Assembly: GCA_026003175.1 (NCBI GenBank)
Contig: BPGT01000002.1
Coordinates: forward strand, 620,001 to 684,000
Reading direction: 5' to 3'
Length of the DNA: 64,000 nt
Origin: Armatimonadota bacterium
GTDB lineage: Bacteria; Armatimonadota; HRBIN16
The position numbers were made by a program, and so were the translations under genes. Within the stretch, counting starts at the first letter, position 1, and every line of letters begins with the position of its first letter. The notes beneath the pieces were generated by a model. The model saw only the letters and a list, made by a program, of their open reading frames with translations, was not told where the DNA came from and ran no database searches. Positions 1 through 11,407 of this stretch are shown here, one piece after another.

Positions 1-2
1 CC

Positions 3-200
3 AAGCTGTTCGGCGCGGTGACTGCCCAGCATATTGCAGATGCCATCGCGCAACAGTACCATGTGAAGGTGGATAAACGCAAAATCGGTCTACTGGAGCC
101 GATTAAATCGCTGGGCGAGTACGAGGTCCCCCTGCATCTCCACCATGATGTCAACCTGACCTTGAAGGTGGAGGTAGTATCTCAGGAGGCTTCAGCATGA
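3..200 (+). CDS. rplI: 50S ribosomal protein L9, C-terminal part
   Basis: The frame is open from the first bases of the window and ends at TGA 198-200, so only about 65 C-terminal residues are present. They match the C-terminal domain of bL9: the 'FGAVTAQHIADAI' helix, then 'KVDKRKIGLLEPIKSLGEYEVPL' split here as a helix followed by the beta strands ending 'VNLTLKVEVV'. L9 binds 23S rRNA in the large subunit. It lies directly upstream of dnaB, an order common in bacteria. No frameshift is visible in this part, unlike the two genes that follow. Confidence is high for identity; the true start is outside the window. Confidence 0.9.
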   Translation, partial: KLFGAVTAQHIADAIAQQYHVKVDKRKIGLLEPIKSLGEYEVPLHLHHDVNLTLKVEVVSQEASA

Positions 201-258
201 AGCGTGGCGTGGCGCGATGAGAAGGAATGCCAATCGGCAGGGTGGGCAAGAGGTGCGC

Positions 259-2978
<2,720 letters not shown>

Positions 2979-3009
2979 GGCGATATTGACCGGAAAGGAG
3001 GGGGTTTTC

Positions 3010-4113
3010 ATGGTTACCCTGCGCTATGCGGTTTCAGCAGGATTGTTGCTACTGTTGTCTCTAGCGTGTCTGCAGGCGCGCTCGCAGCCGCCGACAGTGT
3101 TTCGCACGCGGGTCATCCACCGCCACACAAACTCGGTGCAATCGGTGCACATCAATAACAACGGCTGGATTGTGTGGTCGGAGGGGGATTTCACCCGCAG
3201 CGATGTGTGGCTGTACGACGGCTCGCAGGTGCGTCGGCTGAGTGCGGGAGAGCAATGGCATCTAAACACCTTCCCGCGCCTGAACAACCTGAACCAGATT
3301 GTCTGGCGATACGACGACGGCTCGGTGTCTGACGTAGTGCTGTGGGATAGTGGGGTGATAACGAACATCACCCGTAGCGACGGCTCGGTGGGCTTCGGCG
3401 CGCCGGACATTAACGACTCCGGCTGGGTAGTCACCACAGGAACGAACGCCACAACGGGCTATCAGGATGTCTATCTGTGGAAGCCCGGTTATCCTGAACC
3501 CCAGAATCTGACCTCTTGGGCGGACTTTGACAGCCAGAACCCGCGCATTAACAATCTGGGAGATGTGGTATGGAACGCGGTAGATGCCGATGCCAATCCA
3601 CAGATTTACCTGGCGCACGCTGACGACATGATGAACTATCGCAACCTCACGGGCAACACCGTCGGCGATGACTACTCTTCGCCCGACCTCAACGACAACG
3701 GACAGGCGGTGTGGATGCACCACAACGGCAGCAACTGGAACATCGAGCGGTGGTCGGAGGCAACGGGCGTTGTTGCGCTGACGAATAACACCGGCAACGC
3801 CGCCAGCATATTTCCTGCCATCAACAACCTGGGCTGGGTCGCGTACGAGCAATCTATCCTGTTTCAGAAATATGATGTGCACCTGTTCGCGAACGGGCAG
3901 GTGATACCGCTTACCGACAACACCGACCCCACGCGCAGTTTTCGCATCGCGCTGAACGACCGAGGAGAGCTGGTATGGGTAACCCGCGAGGACATCGGCG
4001 GCGTGCGATACTGGAGTGTGATTCTGGCTCAGCCGGTGCCGGAACCTGCAACAGGTGCGGTACTTGTAAGCGGTTTGGGATTGCTGGCGTTGCGGAAGCG
4101 CAGGCGCAGCTGA
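3010..4113 (+). CDS. PEP-CTERM-sorted, beta-propeller-like secreted protein
   Basis: The start at ATG 3010 is chosen because a strong AAAGGAGG site lies just upstream and a signal peptide follows (basic residue, hydrophobic stretch at residues 8-21, small residues before QPP). The 367-residue protein is built of repeats of about 45-50 residues with the consensus 'xINNxGxVVWxxxD...LWD', typical of propeller-like folds. The C-terminus is 'VPEPATGAVL', a hydrophobic segment and the basic end 'RKRRRS', which is the PEP-CTERM sorting signal recognised by exosortase/archaeosortase systems. No exosortase is in the window. The function is unknown; export and cleavage at the C-terminal tag, probably linked to exopolysaccharide or envelope, is inferred from the tag. 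It stands alone behind purD. Confidence 0.8.
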   Translation: MVTLRYAVSAGLLLLLSLACLQARSQPPTVFRTRVIHRHTNSVQSVHINNNGWIVWSEGDFTRSDVWLYDGSQVRRLSAGEQWHLNTFPRLNNLNQIVWRYDDGSVSDVVLWDSGVITNITRSDGSVGFGAPDINDSGWVVTTGTNATTGYQDVYLWKPGYPEPQNLTSWADFDSQNPRINNLGDVVWNAVDADANPQIYLAHADDMMNYRNLTGNTVGDDYSSPDLNDNGQAVWMHHNGSNWNIERWSEATGVVALTNNTGNAASIFPAINNLGWVAYEQSILFQKYDVHLFANGQVIPLTDNTDPTRSFRIALNDRGELVWVTREDIGGVRYWSVILAQPVPEPATGAVLVSGLGLLALRKRRRS

Positions 4114-4114
4114 G

Positions 4115-4234
4115 ATGGGGGAAGCAACCCATATTGTGACCGGAGACCGTAAACATCTGCTTCCTATTCGTGCCTTTCGTGGGATACAGGTTGTGTCGCC
4201 GACGCAGTTGCTGGAGCAAGTGACATCATCCTAA
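4115..4234 (+). pseudogene. C-terminal remnant of a PIN-domain toxin
   Basis: A 39-codon frame (ATG 4115, TAA 4232-4234) reads 'THIVTGDRKHLLPIRAFRGI' and then 'QVVSPTQLLEQV'. This matches the last conserved block of PIN-family toxin nucleases, where the 'VTGDRxHLL' strand-loop carries an acidic metal ligand and 'GIxVVSPxxLL' ends the domain. The N-terminal two thirds and any antitoxin gene are missing. It starts just after the stop of the preceding gene and covers the ribosome-binding site of the next, so it looks like a deletion scar. Confidence 0.6.
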
Positions 4235-4249
4235 TGGAGGGCCGGCGCA

Positions 4250-5512
4250 GTGTCTGAGCAGATTGCAGTTCGACCGAGGTATTCCATCAGCCGGCGTGAC
4301 CGCTTCGTGCTGCGCGAACTGGCGAAGCGGGTGGCAGATCTCGCCGCGCGCTCCGTGGAAGCGGAGAAACGCGAACTCTGGTACCGCCACAACGCGCTGG
4401 AGCCGACACGCCCCCTCGTCTTCTGCGACCCCGAAAACGGCTGGAACGAAATCCTCACCCCTGACCAGCTACAGTGCGAAGGGGGATTAGCACGTGGATG
4501 GGAGTGGCATCTGCGTCGAGAGATATTCTGGGGCGAACAGATGCGCGACGACAAGGTCATCGAGCCTTATTTCAACGTAGGGCATGTGTATACCGAAACC
4601 GACTGGGGGCTTCGCGAAACCCGTATCGGTGGCGCAGGCGGAGGCGCGTGGCGGTGGGAGGCTCCACTCCAAAGCTACGAGGACATGGATAAACTGCGCT
4701 TCCCGCAAATTACGGTGGACTACGAGGCGACCGAAGAGGTGTTGCGGCTGGCACAGGAGACGCTTGGGGACATCCTGCAGGTGCGATTGAAAACCAGCTG
4801 GTGGTGGTCGTTCGGCATGACGCAGACACTGGTGTACCTGCGCGGGCTGGAGCAAGTGATGTATGACATGGTAGACCGCCCTGACGACTTGCATCGGCTG
4901 ATGGCGTTTCTGCGGGATGGACATGCGGCCAGGATTGATTTTCTGGAGAAGAACGGTCTCCTTTATCTCAATAATGATGGCTCTTATGTGGGCTCAGGTG
5001 GTTTCGGCTGGACGTACGAGTTGCCTCAGCCTGATTTCAACGGGCACGTGCGCACCATCGATATGTGGGGCTTTGCGGAAAGCCAGGAGACGGTAGGCAT
5101 CTCTCCGGAGATGTTCGAGGAGTTCATTTTTCCCTATCAGCTATCGTTGCTGGAGCGGTTTGGGCTGAACTGCTATGGCTGTTGCGAGCCGCTGGACTCG
5201 CGCTGGCATGTGGTGGCAAAGTTCCCTCGCTTGCGTCGAGTGTCTATGTCGCCGTGGGCGAACGTGGAGGTGATGGCGGAGCGACTGGGCAACCGCTATA
5301 TCTTTTCCTGGAAGCCTCATCCGGGTGTGCTTGCCACCGATACTTTCGACGAAGACTTTGTGCGGCAAACACTGCGACGGGGATTGCGCGCGCTCCGCAA
5401 GAACGACTGCCGGGTGGAAATGATTATGAAGGATTGCCATACCATCCGCCATGACCCTCAGCGGGTCATTCGGTGGGTACAGATAGCCAAAGAGGAGGTG
5501 GAGGCATGGTAG
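4250..5512 (+). CDS. URO-D/MtaA-like (uroporphyrinogen decarboxylase superfamily) protein
   Basis: This 420-residue protein starts at GTG 4250 behind GGAGG at 4236-4240. Its pattern resembles the uroporphyrinogen decarboxylase / corrinoid methyltransferase superfamily: a central 'TSWWWSFGMTQTLVYLRGLEQ', 'EMFEEFIFPYQLSLLERFGL', the Cys pair 'GCCEPLD', 'VSMSPWANVEVMAERLGNRY' and a late 'MKDCHTIRHDP'. Members outside haem synthesis move methyl groups between corrinoid proteins and thiols or sugars. No corrinoid protein is encoded next to it, so the substrate cannot be named. It is 13 bases upstream of a secreted glycosidase-like gene on the same strand and is probably co-transcribed with it. The superfamily call is fairly safe; the reaction is not known. 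Confidence 0.65.
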   Translation: MSEQIAVRPRYSISRRDRFVLRELAKRVADLAARSVEAEKRELWYRHNALEPTRPLVFCDPENGWNEILTPDQLQCEGGLARGWEWHLRREIFWGEQMRDDKVIEPYFNVGHVYTETDWGLRETRIGGAGGGAWRWEAPLQSYEDMDKLRFPQITVDYEATEEVLRLAQETLGDILQVRLKTSWWWSFGMTQTLVYLRGLEQVMYDMVDRPDDLHRLMAFLRDGHAARIDFLEKNGLLYLNNDGSYVGSGGFGWTYELPQPDFNGHVRTIDMWGFAESQETVGISPEMFEEFIFPYQLSLLERFGLNCYGCCEPLDSRWHVVAKFPRLRRVSMSPWANVEVMAERLGNRYIFSWKPHPGVLATDTFDEDFVRQTLRRGLRALRKNDCRVEMIMKDCHTIRHDPQRVIRWVQIAKEEVEAW

Positions 5513-5525
5513 AGGAGGAAAGAGG

Positions 5526-7235
5526 ATGGTGCGTGTGGTGATGATTCTATTCTTGTGTCTTCTTCCCGCCTTTGCGACGCCGAGCGGGGAGCCTCAACTG
5601 CGCGCCATCTGGGTGGACGGTTTCAATGAGGGCATCAAGACGCCGGAGCAGGTGGATACCCTGCTGGCTCGGGTGCGTCAGGCAGGACTGAACGCGGTGG
5701 TCGTGCAGGTGCGCAAGAGCGCGGACGCTTACTACAACTCGCACTACGAGCCGCGCGCCTCCGATATTGCAGAGGGATTTGACCCGCTGGCGTACCTGAT
5801 TCAAAAGGCGCATGGGGAGAAGCCCTATATCCAGGTGCACACCTGGTTGAACACCTGTGCAGTAGGCAGGAACCGACACCCGCGTTCCCTGCAGAGCCGT
5901 TTCCCTGAGTATCTCACGCTCAGCGACATGGGCGAGGACTACGACGGCGAAGCCACCAAGATAGACCCCGGTCACCCCGGTGCGGCAGACTGGACGTTCC
6001 GAACCTATCTGGACGTGATCCGACATTATGACGTGGACGGCATCCACTTCGACTTCGTGCGTTATGGCGGGGAAAGGTGGGGGTATAACCCGGTCAGTGT
6101 GCAACGCTACAACGAGCGGCGCAACAGACCCGATGGCTTCCCTTTCTTTAAGAGCGAACGGTTCAAGCAATGGCGGCGCGACCAGGTGACCGCGCTGGTG
6201 CGAAAGACCTATCTGTATGCGATGACTGTCCATCCCAAAGTGCTGGTGTCCGCTGCGACCATCACCTGGGGCAACGGTCCCGAGCAAGATGAAGCATGGA
6301 CGCGCTCTGCTGCTTATTCGCGCGTGTATCAGGACTGGCGTGGCTGGATGGAAGAGGGGATACTGGACTGGAATATCCCCATGTGCTACTACAATGAGCA
6401 GAAATACGCCCGCTGGCTGGACAACTGGATGCGCTTTGTGAAAGACCATCAGTACCGGCACTTCGCTGCCATTGGGCTGGGAAACTATCTGAACCCCATT
6501 GAGGATACGCTCCGGCAGATAGAGCGTGTCTGGCAACCAACCGCACGGGGCAATGTGCCTCGTGGCATCTGCTTCTATTCCTACGCTACCACCAACACCG
6601 ATGCGCAGGGCAAAGAGCAAAAGCATAACCCGGCTTTCTACGAGACGCTGGGCAAGGTGTTTGGCTCGTGGGTTCCTGTGCCGCCCGCGCCGTGGAAGGA
6701 GAAGCCCATCCATGGGCATCTCAAAGGTACCATCCTCTATGCGGATACCCTGGCTCCCGCCGACCATACGCTGGTGACCCTGAAGGGAGCGGGACAGGAG
6801 CGGGAGCAATATGTAGACGGCACGGGCTTTTTCGGCTTCGCGCACCTGCCCCCGGGGGAATACACGCTGACGGTCACACCTCGCAACGGCTCCCCGTTGA
6901 AGGCGAAAGTGCGGATACAGGCGGGCAAGGTGACCACACGCAACCTGTTGCTGGGTCGTACGGACGCCAAACGGGTGAAGAATCGCTCCGAACTCTCTCG
7001 CCTGCCAGATGGCACGATGGTGTTGCTGACCGAACAGGCGGTGACGGTGGGCATGTCAGGCACCACTGGCGATTTCCAGATGGGCGAGATCACTGTGCGC
7101 TTACCCGGCGAACTGCCTTTGCCCTTCCTGGCTGGCGACGTGGTGACCGTAGAGGGAACGCTACGCCGAGATGGCGGGCGCATCGTGCTGGACGGGGCGA
7201 AGGCAGTGCTGGTGGATATGCTGCCAAAGAGGTAA
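5526..7235 (+). CDS. Secreted glycoside hydrolase-like protein (GHL10/DUF187 type)
   Basis: This 569-residue protein has a Sec signal peptide (hydrophobic residues 4-16, cleavage near 'FATPSG'). Residues about 22-350 carry the TIM-barrel features of the GHL10 family (PF02638): 'LRAIWVDGFNEGIKTPEQVD', 'AVVVQVRKSADAYYNSHYEP', 'VDGIHFDFVRYGG' and 'ILDWNIPMCYYN'. The family is predicted to act on surface or wall polysaccharide; the D-F-V-R-Y region holds likely catalytic acids. A carboxypeptidase-regulatory-like beta domain lies around residues 405-475 and a small beta domain at about 485-565. It sits 13 bases after the URO-D-like gene, with a purine-rich Shine-Dalgarno directly before ATG 5526. 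Confidence 0.75.
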   Translation: MVRVVMILFLCLLPAFATPSGEPQLRAIWVDGFNEGIKTPEQVDTLLARVRQAGLNAVVVQVRKSADAYYNSHYEPRASDIAEGFDPLAYLIQKAHGEKPYIQVHTWLNTCAVGRNRHPRSLQSRFPEYLTLSDMGEDYDGEATKIDPGHPGAADWTFRTYLDVIRHYDVDGIHFDFVRYGGERWGYNPVSVQRYNERRNRPDGFPFFKSERFKQWRRDQVTALVRKTYLYAMTVHPKVLVSAATITWGNGPEQDEAWTRSAAYSRVYQDWRGWMEEGILDWNIPMCYYNEQKYARWLDNWMRFVKDHQYRHFAAIGLGNYLNPIEDTLRQIERVWQPTARGNVPRGICFYSYATTNTDAQGKEQKHNPAFYETLGKVFGSWVPVPPAPWKEKPIHGHLKGTILYADTLAPADHTLVTLKGAGQEREQYVDGTGFFGFAHLPPGEYTLTVTPRNGSPLKAKVRIQAGKVTTRNLLLGRTDAKRVKNRSELSRLPDGTMVLLTEQAVTVGMSGTTGDFQMGEITVRLPGELPLPFLAGDVVTVEGTLRRDGGRIVLDGAKAVLVDMLPKR

Positions 7236-7378
7236 GCTATGTTGGACTGGCACGTTGCAAGGATACATCCTGAAAGGCGCACCGCGTTGGGGGTGGTGCT
7301 ACGATGCCTATCCCGAGCTGAAGCCGTTGAACGCGGGCGCCATCATTCCCGTGGCGGAGGCAGAGGGCAGTGGTGTCA

Positions 7379-7834
7379 TCACCTGCATCCATAGCACCCA
7401 GCATCTGGTGATGCCCACACCGCAGACACATCCCCTATTTCACCCAACGCCTCACACGCCGCTGCACGCACACGCCACTCGCTATCCCGCAGTGCTTGGC
7501 TGAGTGCGTGCGTTGCGGACGGGTCGCCGACTGTGCCTAACGCCCGACACGCCGCTGCACGCACACGCCTATCGCTATTCCCCGGCACTTGGATGAGGGC
7601 GGGGATCGCAGGGACACCGATCTGCGCTAACGCCTCCACCACCGTGCGCCGCAATTCATCCTCACGCTCAAACACAGAGCTGCTGCAACGCGCCATCAAA
7701 CCCAGCCCACGCCCCAACAAATCAAAGCACGGGCTCCACACGACCTCCTGGTGCTCCCAACTATGAACGCGCACACGCACCAGATGTTCCCCTTTAGAAC
7801 ACGGCACGCGTACTTCCACTTCGGGTACCTGCAT
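7379..7834 (-). CDS. HEAT-repeat protein, probably truncated
   Basis: The 151-residue frame contains HEAT repeats: 'RTVVEALAQIGVPAIPALIQV', 'DRRVRAAACRALGTVGDPSA' and 'EWRVRAAACEALGEIGDVSA'. After 'GDVSAV' the repeat pattern stops and the last 14 residues are unrelated, so the C-terminal end is likely lost or frameshifted. HEAT solenoids bind proteins; nothing here shows the partner. Upstream on the minus strand is an AT-rich stretch but no clear Shine-Dalgarno. Similar HEAT repeats occur in the immunity-like gene at 24184-24993. Confidence 0.5.
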   Translation of the reverse strand: MQVPEVEVRVPCSKGEHLVRVRVHSWEHQEVVWSPCFDLLGRGLGLMARCSSSVFEREDELRRTVVEALAQIGVPAIPALIQVPGNSDRRVRAAACRALGTVGDPSATHALSQALRDSEWRVRAAACEALGEIGDVSAVWASPDAGCYGCR

Positions 7835-8084
7835 AGTTAATAGTTATAAGAATACCTCAGATAAATCCTATTTCCTGCGAAGATGCGAGCGGGGGACTGG
7901 GTGCGCTACTGTCCGCGTTATGTCTGTTGGGGGTATTGTTTTTTGTTCCACCGCCTCACGCGGGTTTGGTTGTTAGCGTGTGCCTCGTGGATGCTTGGGG
8001 CAGAGATGCGTCGTCAAGAACACCCCCCTGAACAGAGAAGGTGGGGTTATGCGTTCCGAATTTTGGGGATCCTTGTTTCCCCCC
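7835..8084. other. Gene-poor stretch with a possible membrane-protein remnant
   Basis: No intact gene is seen. On the plus strand, about 7887-8031 reads 'GALLSALCLLGVLFFVPPP' followed by 'GLVVSVCLVDAWGRDASS' and a stop. This looks like the hydrophobic end of a membrane protein, but no start or family can be given. Short poly-C and poly-T runs are present. Confidence 0.3.
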
Positions 8085-8114
8085 TTGAAAATCCGTTCAC
8101 GGTTTTGGTACACT
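8085..8114 (+). promoter_or_regulatory. Promoter of the czc efflux operon
   Basis: TTGAAA (8085-8090), an 18-base spacer and TACACT (8109-8114), with TGG directly before the -10 giving an extended -10 form. Transcription would begin near 8121, so the first reading frame at 8124 would be almost leaderless. Confidence 0.6.
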
Positions 8115-8123
8115 ATGGTCGCT

Positions 8124-8534
8124 ATGCGAGCGCGTGTACAACTATGGCTCCTGATGCTTGTCGCCCTGCTGAACAGTGGGGGGGCAGGGTATTGGGTGTG
8201 CCACGGCCAGGTACGCAGCGGTAGTTTCTGGCTCAAGGTGTGCAGCGAGGATGTGAGCGCGCCGTGGAGTGCGCAGCCGCCTGCTCCCCAAAACCGTGGC
8301 GATCAACTCGATACACGCTCTTGCGACTGTCATTTTGCTGCGGTCGATGCGCTTACCTCGCGTACGCCTTCCTCGATCGCTACGGTGGCATGGGACGACG
8401 CGCCGCTGTTGTTGACCAGGTTGCCGTGCGCTTGGGAGTTTGTTGACCCCATCTACTTCTCCGGCGCATTCGCACCGCCGCCCCAAAATCCTCACACTCG
8501 AACCCCCTCTTTCCGCGCCCCACCTGCTGGATAA
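8124..8534 (+). CDS. Small cysteine-containing exported protein heading the efflux operon
   Basis: The frame is also open upstream, but ATG 8124 is chosen because the promoter's expected start point lies near 8121 and a signal sequence begins here ('LWLLMLVALLNSGGAG'). The 136-residue protein has several cysteines, including the cluster 'SCDCHF' near residue 68 and single Cys near 26, 40 and 100, then a proline-rich tail. I do not recognise a family. Small periplasmic Cys/His proteins are often found at the head of heavy-metal RND operons, and a metal-binding role would fit, but this is inference from position and composition. czcC starts about 100 bases downstream. Confidence 0.5.
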   Translation: MRARVQLWLLMLVALLNSGGAGYWVCHGQVRSGSFWLKVCSEDVSAPWSAQPPAPQNRGDQLDTRSCDCHFAAVDALTSRTPSSIATVAWDDAPLLLTRLPCAWEFVDPIYFSGAFAPPPQNPHTRTPSFRAPPAG

Positions 8535-8633
8535 CCCCATTTTGGCACGGACCAATCGGTTCGTGCTCCCAATCCACTCAAAACGCGCGGACGAGCCTGT
8601 CCGTGAGACGAAGACTATCCAGCAGGAGGTACT

Positions 8634-9833
8634 ATGCGGAGCATATATTCGTTAGTTTTAGGAATCGGGATGGCATGCATTGCGTGGGCGCAACCTGCCG
8701 ATGTGGAGAGCGCGCTTGCTTTGGCGTTGTGCTACAATCCGCGCGTTCAGGCGTTGCGCCAAGAGATGGAGAGCGCGGCGCGATTACAACGGAGCGCATC
8801 GGTGCTTACGGCGCCTCATGCGTTCCTTGCGCCTGCGCTGACCACAGGCGGCGCGGGCGAGGAACTGTTGCTGAATCAGCCGCTCGAGTTGAACGGAATA
8901 CGGCGAGCGCGTTCCCGTGTTGCCCAAGCGGAATACGAGGTGACCCTCGCGCAGTCGCTCATGGAGTTGAACAATCTGCTGGCGGAGGTCGCCGCGGCGT
9001 ATTATGAGTACACTTATCGCCAGCGTATCGCCCAAGCGGCGGAGGAGGCGCTGCGATTGGCGGAGCGCACGCGCGACGCCATCCAACAGCAGACAAGCGC
9101 AGGCGTGCGGGCAGGAATCGACCTGACCCAAGCCGAGATTGAATTAGAGCGCGTGCGTCAGCATGCGCTTTTGCGTGAAACCGAAGCGCGTGCCGCGTTG
9201 GAGCGACTGAAAGCTCTGCTGGGCAATCCGCCTGAAGACGCCTCGCCGCGCACTCTGCCCCCGCTCGAGTGGGCGACCCGCGTTCCGAGCGTCGATGCGC
9301 TCTGGCTGCGCCCCGCCGTCGCCCAGCTCCGACTGGCGCAAGCCCTTGCCCAACAAATCCGTATCGAGGCGCTGCCCGACCTCGGCGTGCAGGTGCGTAT
9401 CGAGCGTTTTCACGGCGAGCGGACACGCCCCGCCTACGGGCTGACCATTAGTCTCCCCTTGCTCGACTATGGAGCGCGTCAGAATCGCCTGCGCGCCCAA
9501 AACGCGCTCGTGCAGGCACAACAACTGCGCGTACAACATGCCCGTGAACTCTATGACACCGAACTGCGCGTCGCAGAACAAGCCTATCAAAACGCGCATA
9601 ACCGCATGGAAGCCTATCGTACCACGCTCCTGCCGCGTGCGCAACAACTCGCCCAAGCCGCTCAAGTGGGGTTGGAAACGGGGGGACTGAACCTTTTGCA
9701 ACTGCTGGAAGCGCAACGCGCTACACGAATGGTTCAAGAGGAAGCGTTGCAGGCAGAACTGGAACTAAAACTCAGTGAAGTGCGACTCAAGCAACTCCGA
9801 GGGGAGTTCCTACGCATGGAGGTGAACCGATGA
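8634..9833 (+). CDS. czcC: Outer-membrane efflux factor, CzcC/TolC family
   Basis: This 399-residue protein has a signal peptide (residues 1-19, 'GMACIAWAQ'). The two repeated helical halves of the OEP family are seen as 'ALALALCYNPRVQALRQEME', 'EYEVTLAQSLMELNNLLAEV', 'RAGIDLTQAEIELERVRQ', 'PALG-like LTISLPLLDYG' and 'GGLNLLQLLEAQRATRM'. TolC-like factors form the trimeric channel across the outer membrane for RND pumps. AGGAGG precedes the start by five bases. The stop overlaps the start of the next gene as ATGA, so it is translationally coupled to czcB. Confidence 0.85.
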   Translation: MRSIYSLVLGIGMACIAWAQPADVESALALALCYNPRVQALRQEMESAARLQRSASVLTAPHAFLAPALTTGGAGEELLLNQPLELNGIRRARSRVAQAEYEVTLAQSLMELNNLLAEVAAAYYEYTYRQRIAQAAEEALRLAERTRDAIQQQTSAGVRAGIDLTQAEIELERVRQHALLRETEARAALERLKALLGNPPEDASPRTLPPLEWATRVPSVDALWLRPAVAQLRLAQALAQQIRIEALPDLGVQVRIERFHGERTRPAYGLTISLPLLDYGARQNRLRAQNALVQAQQLRVQHARELYDTELRVAEQAYQNAHNRMEAYRTTLLPRAQQLAQAAQVGLETGGLNLLQLLEAQRATRMVQEEALQAELELKLSEVRLKQLRGEFLRMEVNR

Positions 9834-11407
9834 ACACGGAACCGATGGTACGAACCGTCGCGCCCCGACGTTGGGGGCAAATTGTCGGTATTATGATCGT
9901 CGTTGCGGTCGGGGTGGGATTGCTGTGGTGGTTGAATCGCCCCTTTCCTGCAGAGACGCTTGCCAACGAGACCACTGCGGCCACCCTGCCTGAAACCATC
10001 ACCCTGGCGCCAGAAAGTTTGGACCTGGCACGCTTAGAGGTTCGTACACTCCAGTACGAGCCGCTCACGCGCACATTAACCCTGTTTGGGCAGATCGAGC
10101 CGCTGCCGGAGAACTTAGTGAATTTGAACGCGCGCGTCACGGGGCGCGTGCTGGAGATACGAGCGCATGTGGGTGACGCCGTCAAGCGCGGGCAAGTGTT
10201 GGCGGTGCTGGACAGCGAGGAGATTCATCGGGCGGAGGTCGCCTACACGCAAGCCAAGCGGCAGTTGGAGTTCGCCCGCGCCGAATTGGAGCGACGCAAA
10301 CGACTGGCGCAACTGGGCGCGTATAGCAACCCTGCGCTGGAAGACGCTCGTACGAAACTCGCACAAGCCCGCGCGGAACTGCAAGCCGCCGAAGCCGACG
10401 CGCGCGCCGCCCAAAACGCGGTGCAAAACGCCCAATCGGCTCTGAACAAGACGCAAGCCCAGCTCCAGCAAATACACGCCCAACTCACCCGCGCCGAACG
10501 ACTCCTGCAAGCCCAACTCATTGCGCAGCAAGAGTACGAGTCGATCCGTGCCCAGCACGAGATTGCACAAGCGGAGGTGCAGTCGGCGCAAGCGCAACTC
10601 GATTCCGCCCGCGCGGCGCAACACGCGGCGGCAACGCGCCTGCAAACCGCGCGCGAAACCTTCCGAATCGCACAGCAACAAGCCGAACGCGCAGAACAGG
10701 TGTTCAAAGGTCAGTACCTCAGTGCGAGAGAGGTCGCCGATGCCGAAGCGAACTATCGTCAGGCGCAACTCGCCCTCGAAGCCGCGCTGGACGAACTGCG
10801 CCTACTCGGCGGCAGACCCGAGGGCGGACACCAACTCGTGCTAACCGCGCCTTTCGACGGGCGAATCGCGACGCTGGAGGTGACCGTCGGCGAAACCGTC
10901 ACGCCCGATAAACCTATCTTCCGTATCCTGAACACGAACGCCGTCTGGGCAAGCTTCGACCTCTATACCGACGACCTCTCCTCGATACAGGTCGGGCAAA
11001 CGCTTCAGTTTACTGCCGACTCGTTGCCCGGCGTCGTGTTTCAAACGCGTATCCAAAAGATTATGCCCGAAGCCGACCCGAACAAGCGCGTCGTGAAAGC
11101 GCGTTGCGTCGTCTCCAACCCCGATTCACGCCTCAAGCCCGGACTGTTTGTGCGTGCGGAGCTGCCCATCGTCATTGAACGGAGCGCCCTCATTGTGCCT
11201 GCAGAAGCCGTGCAGCGTATCGAGGGCAAACCGTACCTGTTTGTGGCGACAGGGCGCGCGGGTGAATTTGCACTGCGCCCAGTGCAACTGGGACAAACCG
11301 TCAATAACCAAGTTGTGATACGGGACGGTGTAAAAGCCGGTGAGCGCGTTGTCGTGCGCAACGCCTCGCTGATTACCGGGATGCTCTTTGGAGGTGGCGA
11401 GGAATGA
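9830..11407 (+). CDS. czcB: RND efflux membrane-fusion protein, CzcB type
   Basis: This 525-residue protein has an N-terminal membrane anchor (residues 16-31) and a first lipoyl/barrel-sandwich half ('LNARVTGRVLEIRAHVGDAV'). A very long alpha-helical hairpin of about 190 residues, rich in Ala, Gln and Glu, runs from roughly residue 130 to 325. The second lipoyl half is 'LTAPFDGRIATLEVTVGETV', followed by beta-barrel and membrane-proximal domains. It links the inner-membrane pump to the CzcC channel. It overlaps czcC by four bases, and its stop overlaps the antitoxin-like remnant at 11404. Gln is written CAA much more often here than in the dcw genes, hinting at transfer. Confidence 0.85.
   Translation: MNTEPMVRTVAPRRWGQIVGIMIVVAVGVGLLWWLNRPFPAETLANETTAATLPETITLAPESLDLARLEVRTLQYEPLTRTLTLFGQIEPLPENLVNLNARVTGRVLEIRAHVGDAVKRGQVLAVLDSEEIHRAEVAYTQAKRQLEFARAELERRKRLAQLGAYSNPALEDARTKLAQARAELQAAEADARAAQNAVQNAQSALNKTQAQLQQIHAQLTRAERLLQAQLIAQQEYESIRAQHEIAQAEVQSAQAQLDSARAAQHAAATRLQTARETFRIAQQQAERAEQVFKGQYLSAREVADAEANYRQAQLALEAALDELRLLGGRPEGGHQLVLTAPFDGRIATLEVTVGETVTPDKPIFRILNTNAVWASFDLYTDDLSSIQVGQTLQFTADSLPGVVFQTRIQKIMPEADPNKRVVKARCVVSNPDSRLKPGLFVRAELPIVIERSALIVPAEAVQRIEGKPYLFVATGRAGEFALRPVQLGQTVNNQVVIRDGVKAGERVVVRNASLITGMLFGGGEE

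Noticed and set aside
5547-6845. 432-codon minus-strand frame
   Set aside because: Antisense to the secreted glycosidase-like gene. Long shadow frames are common at this GC content.
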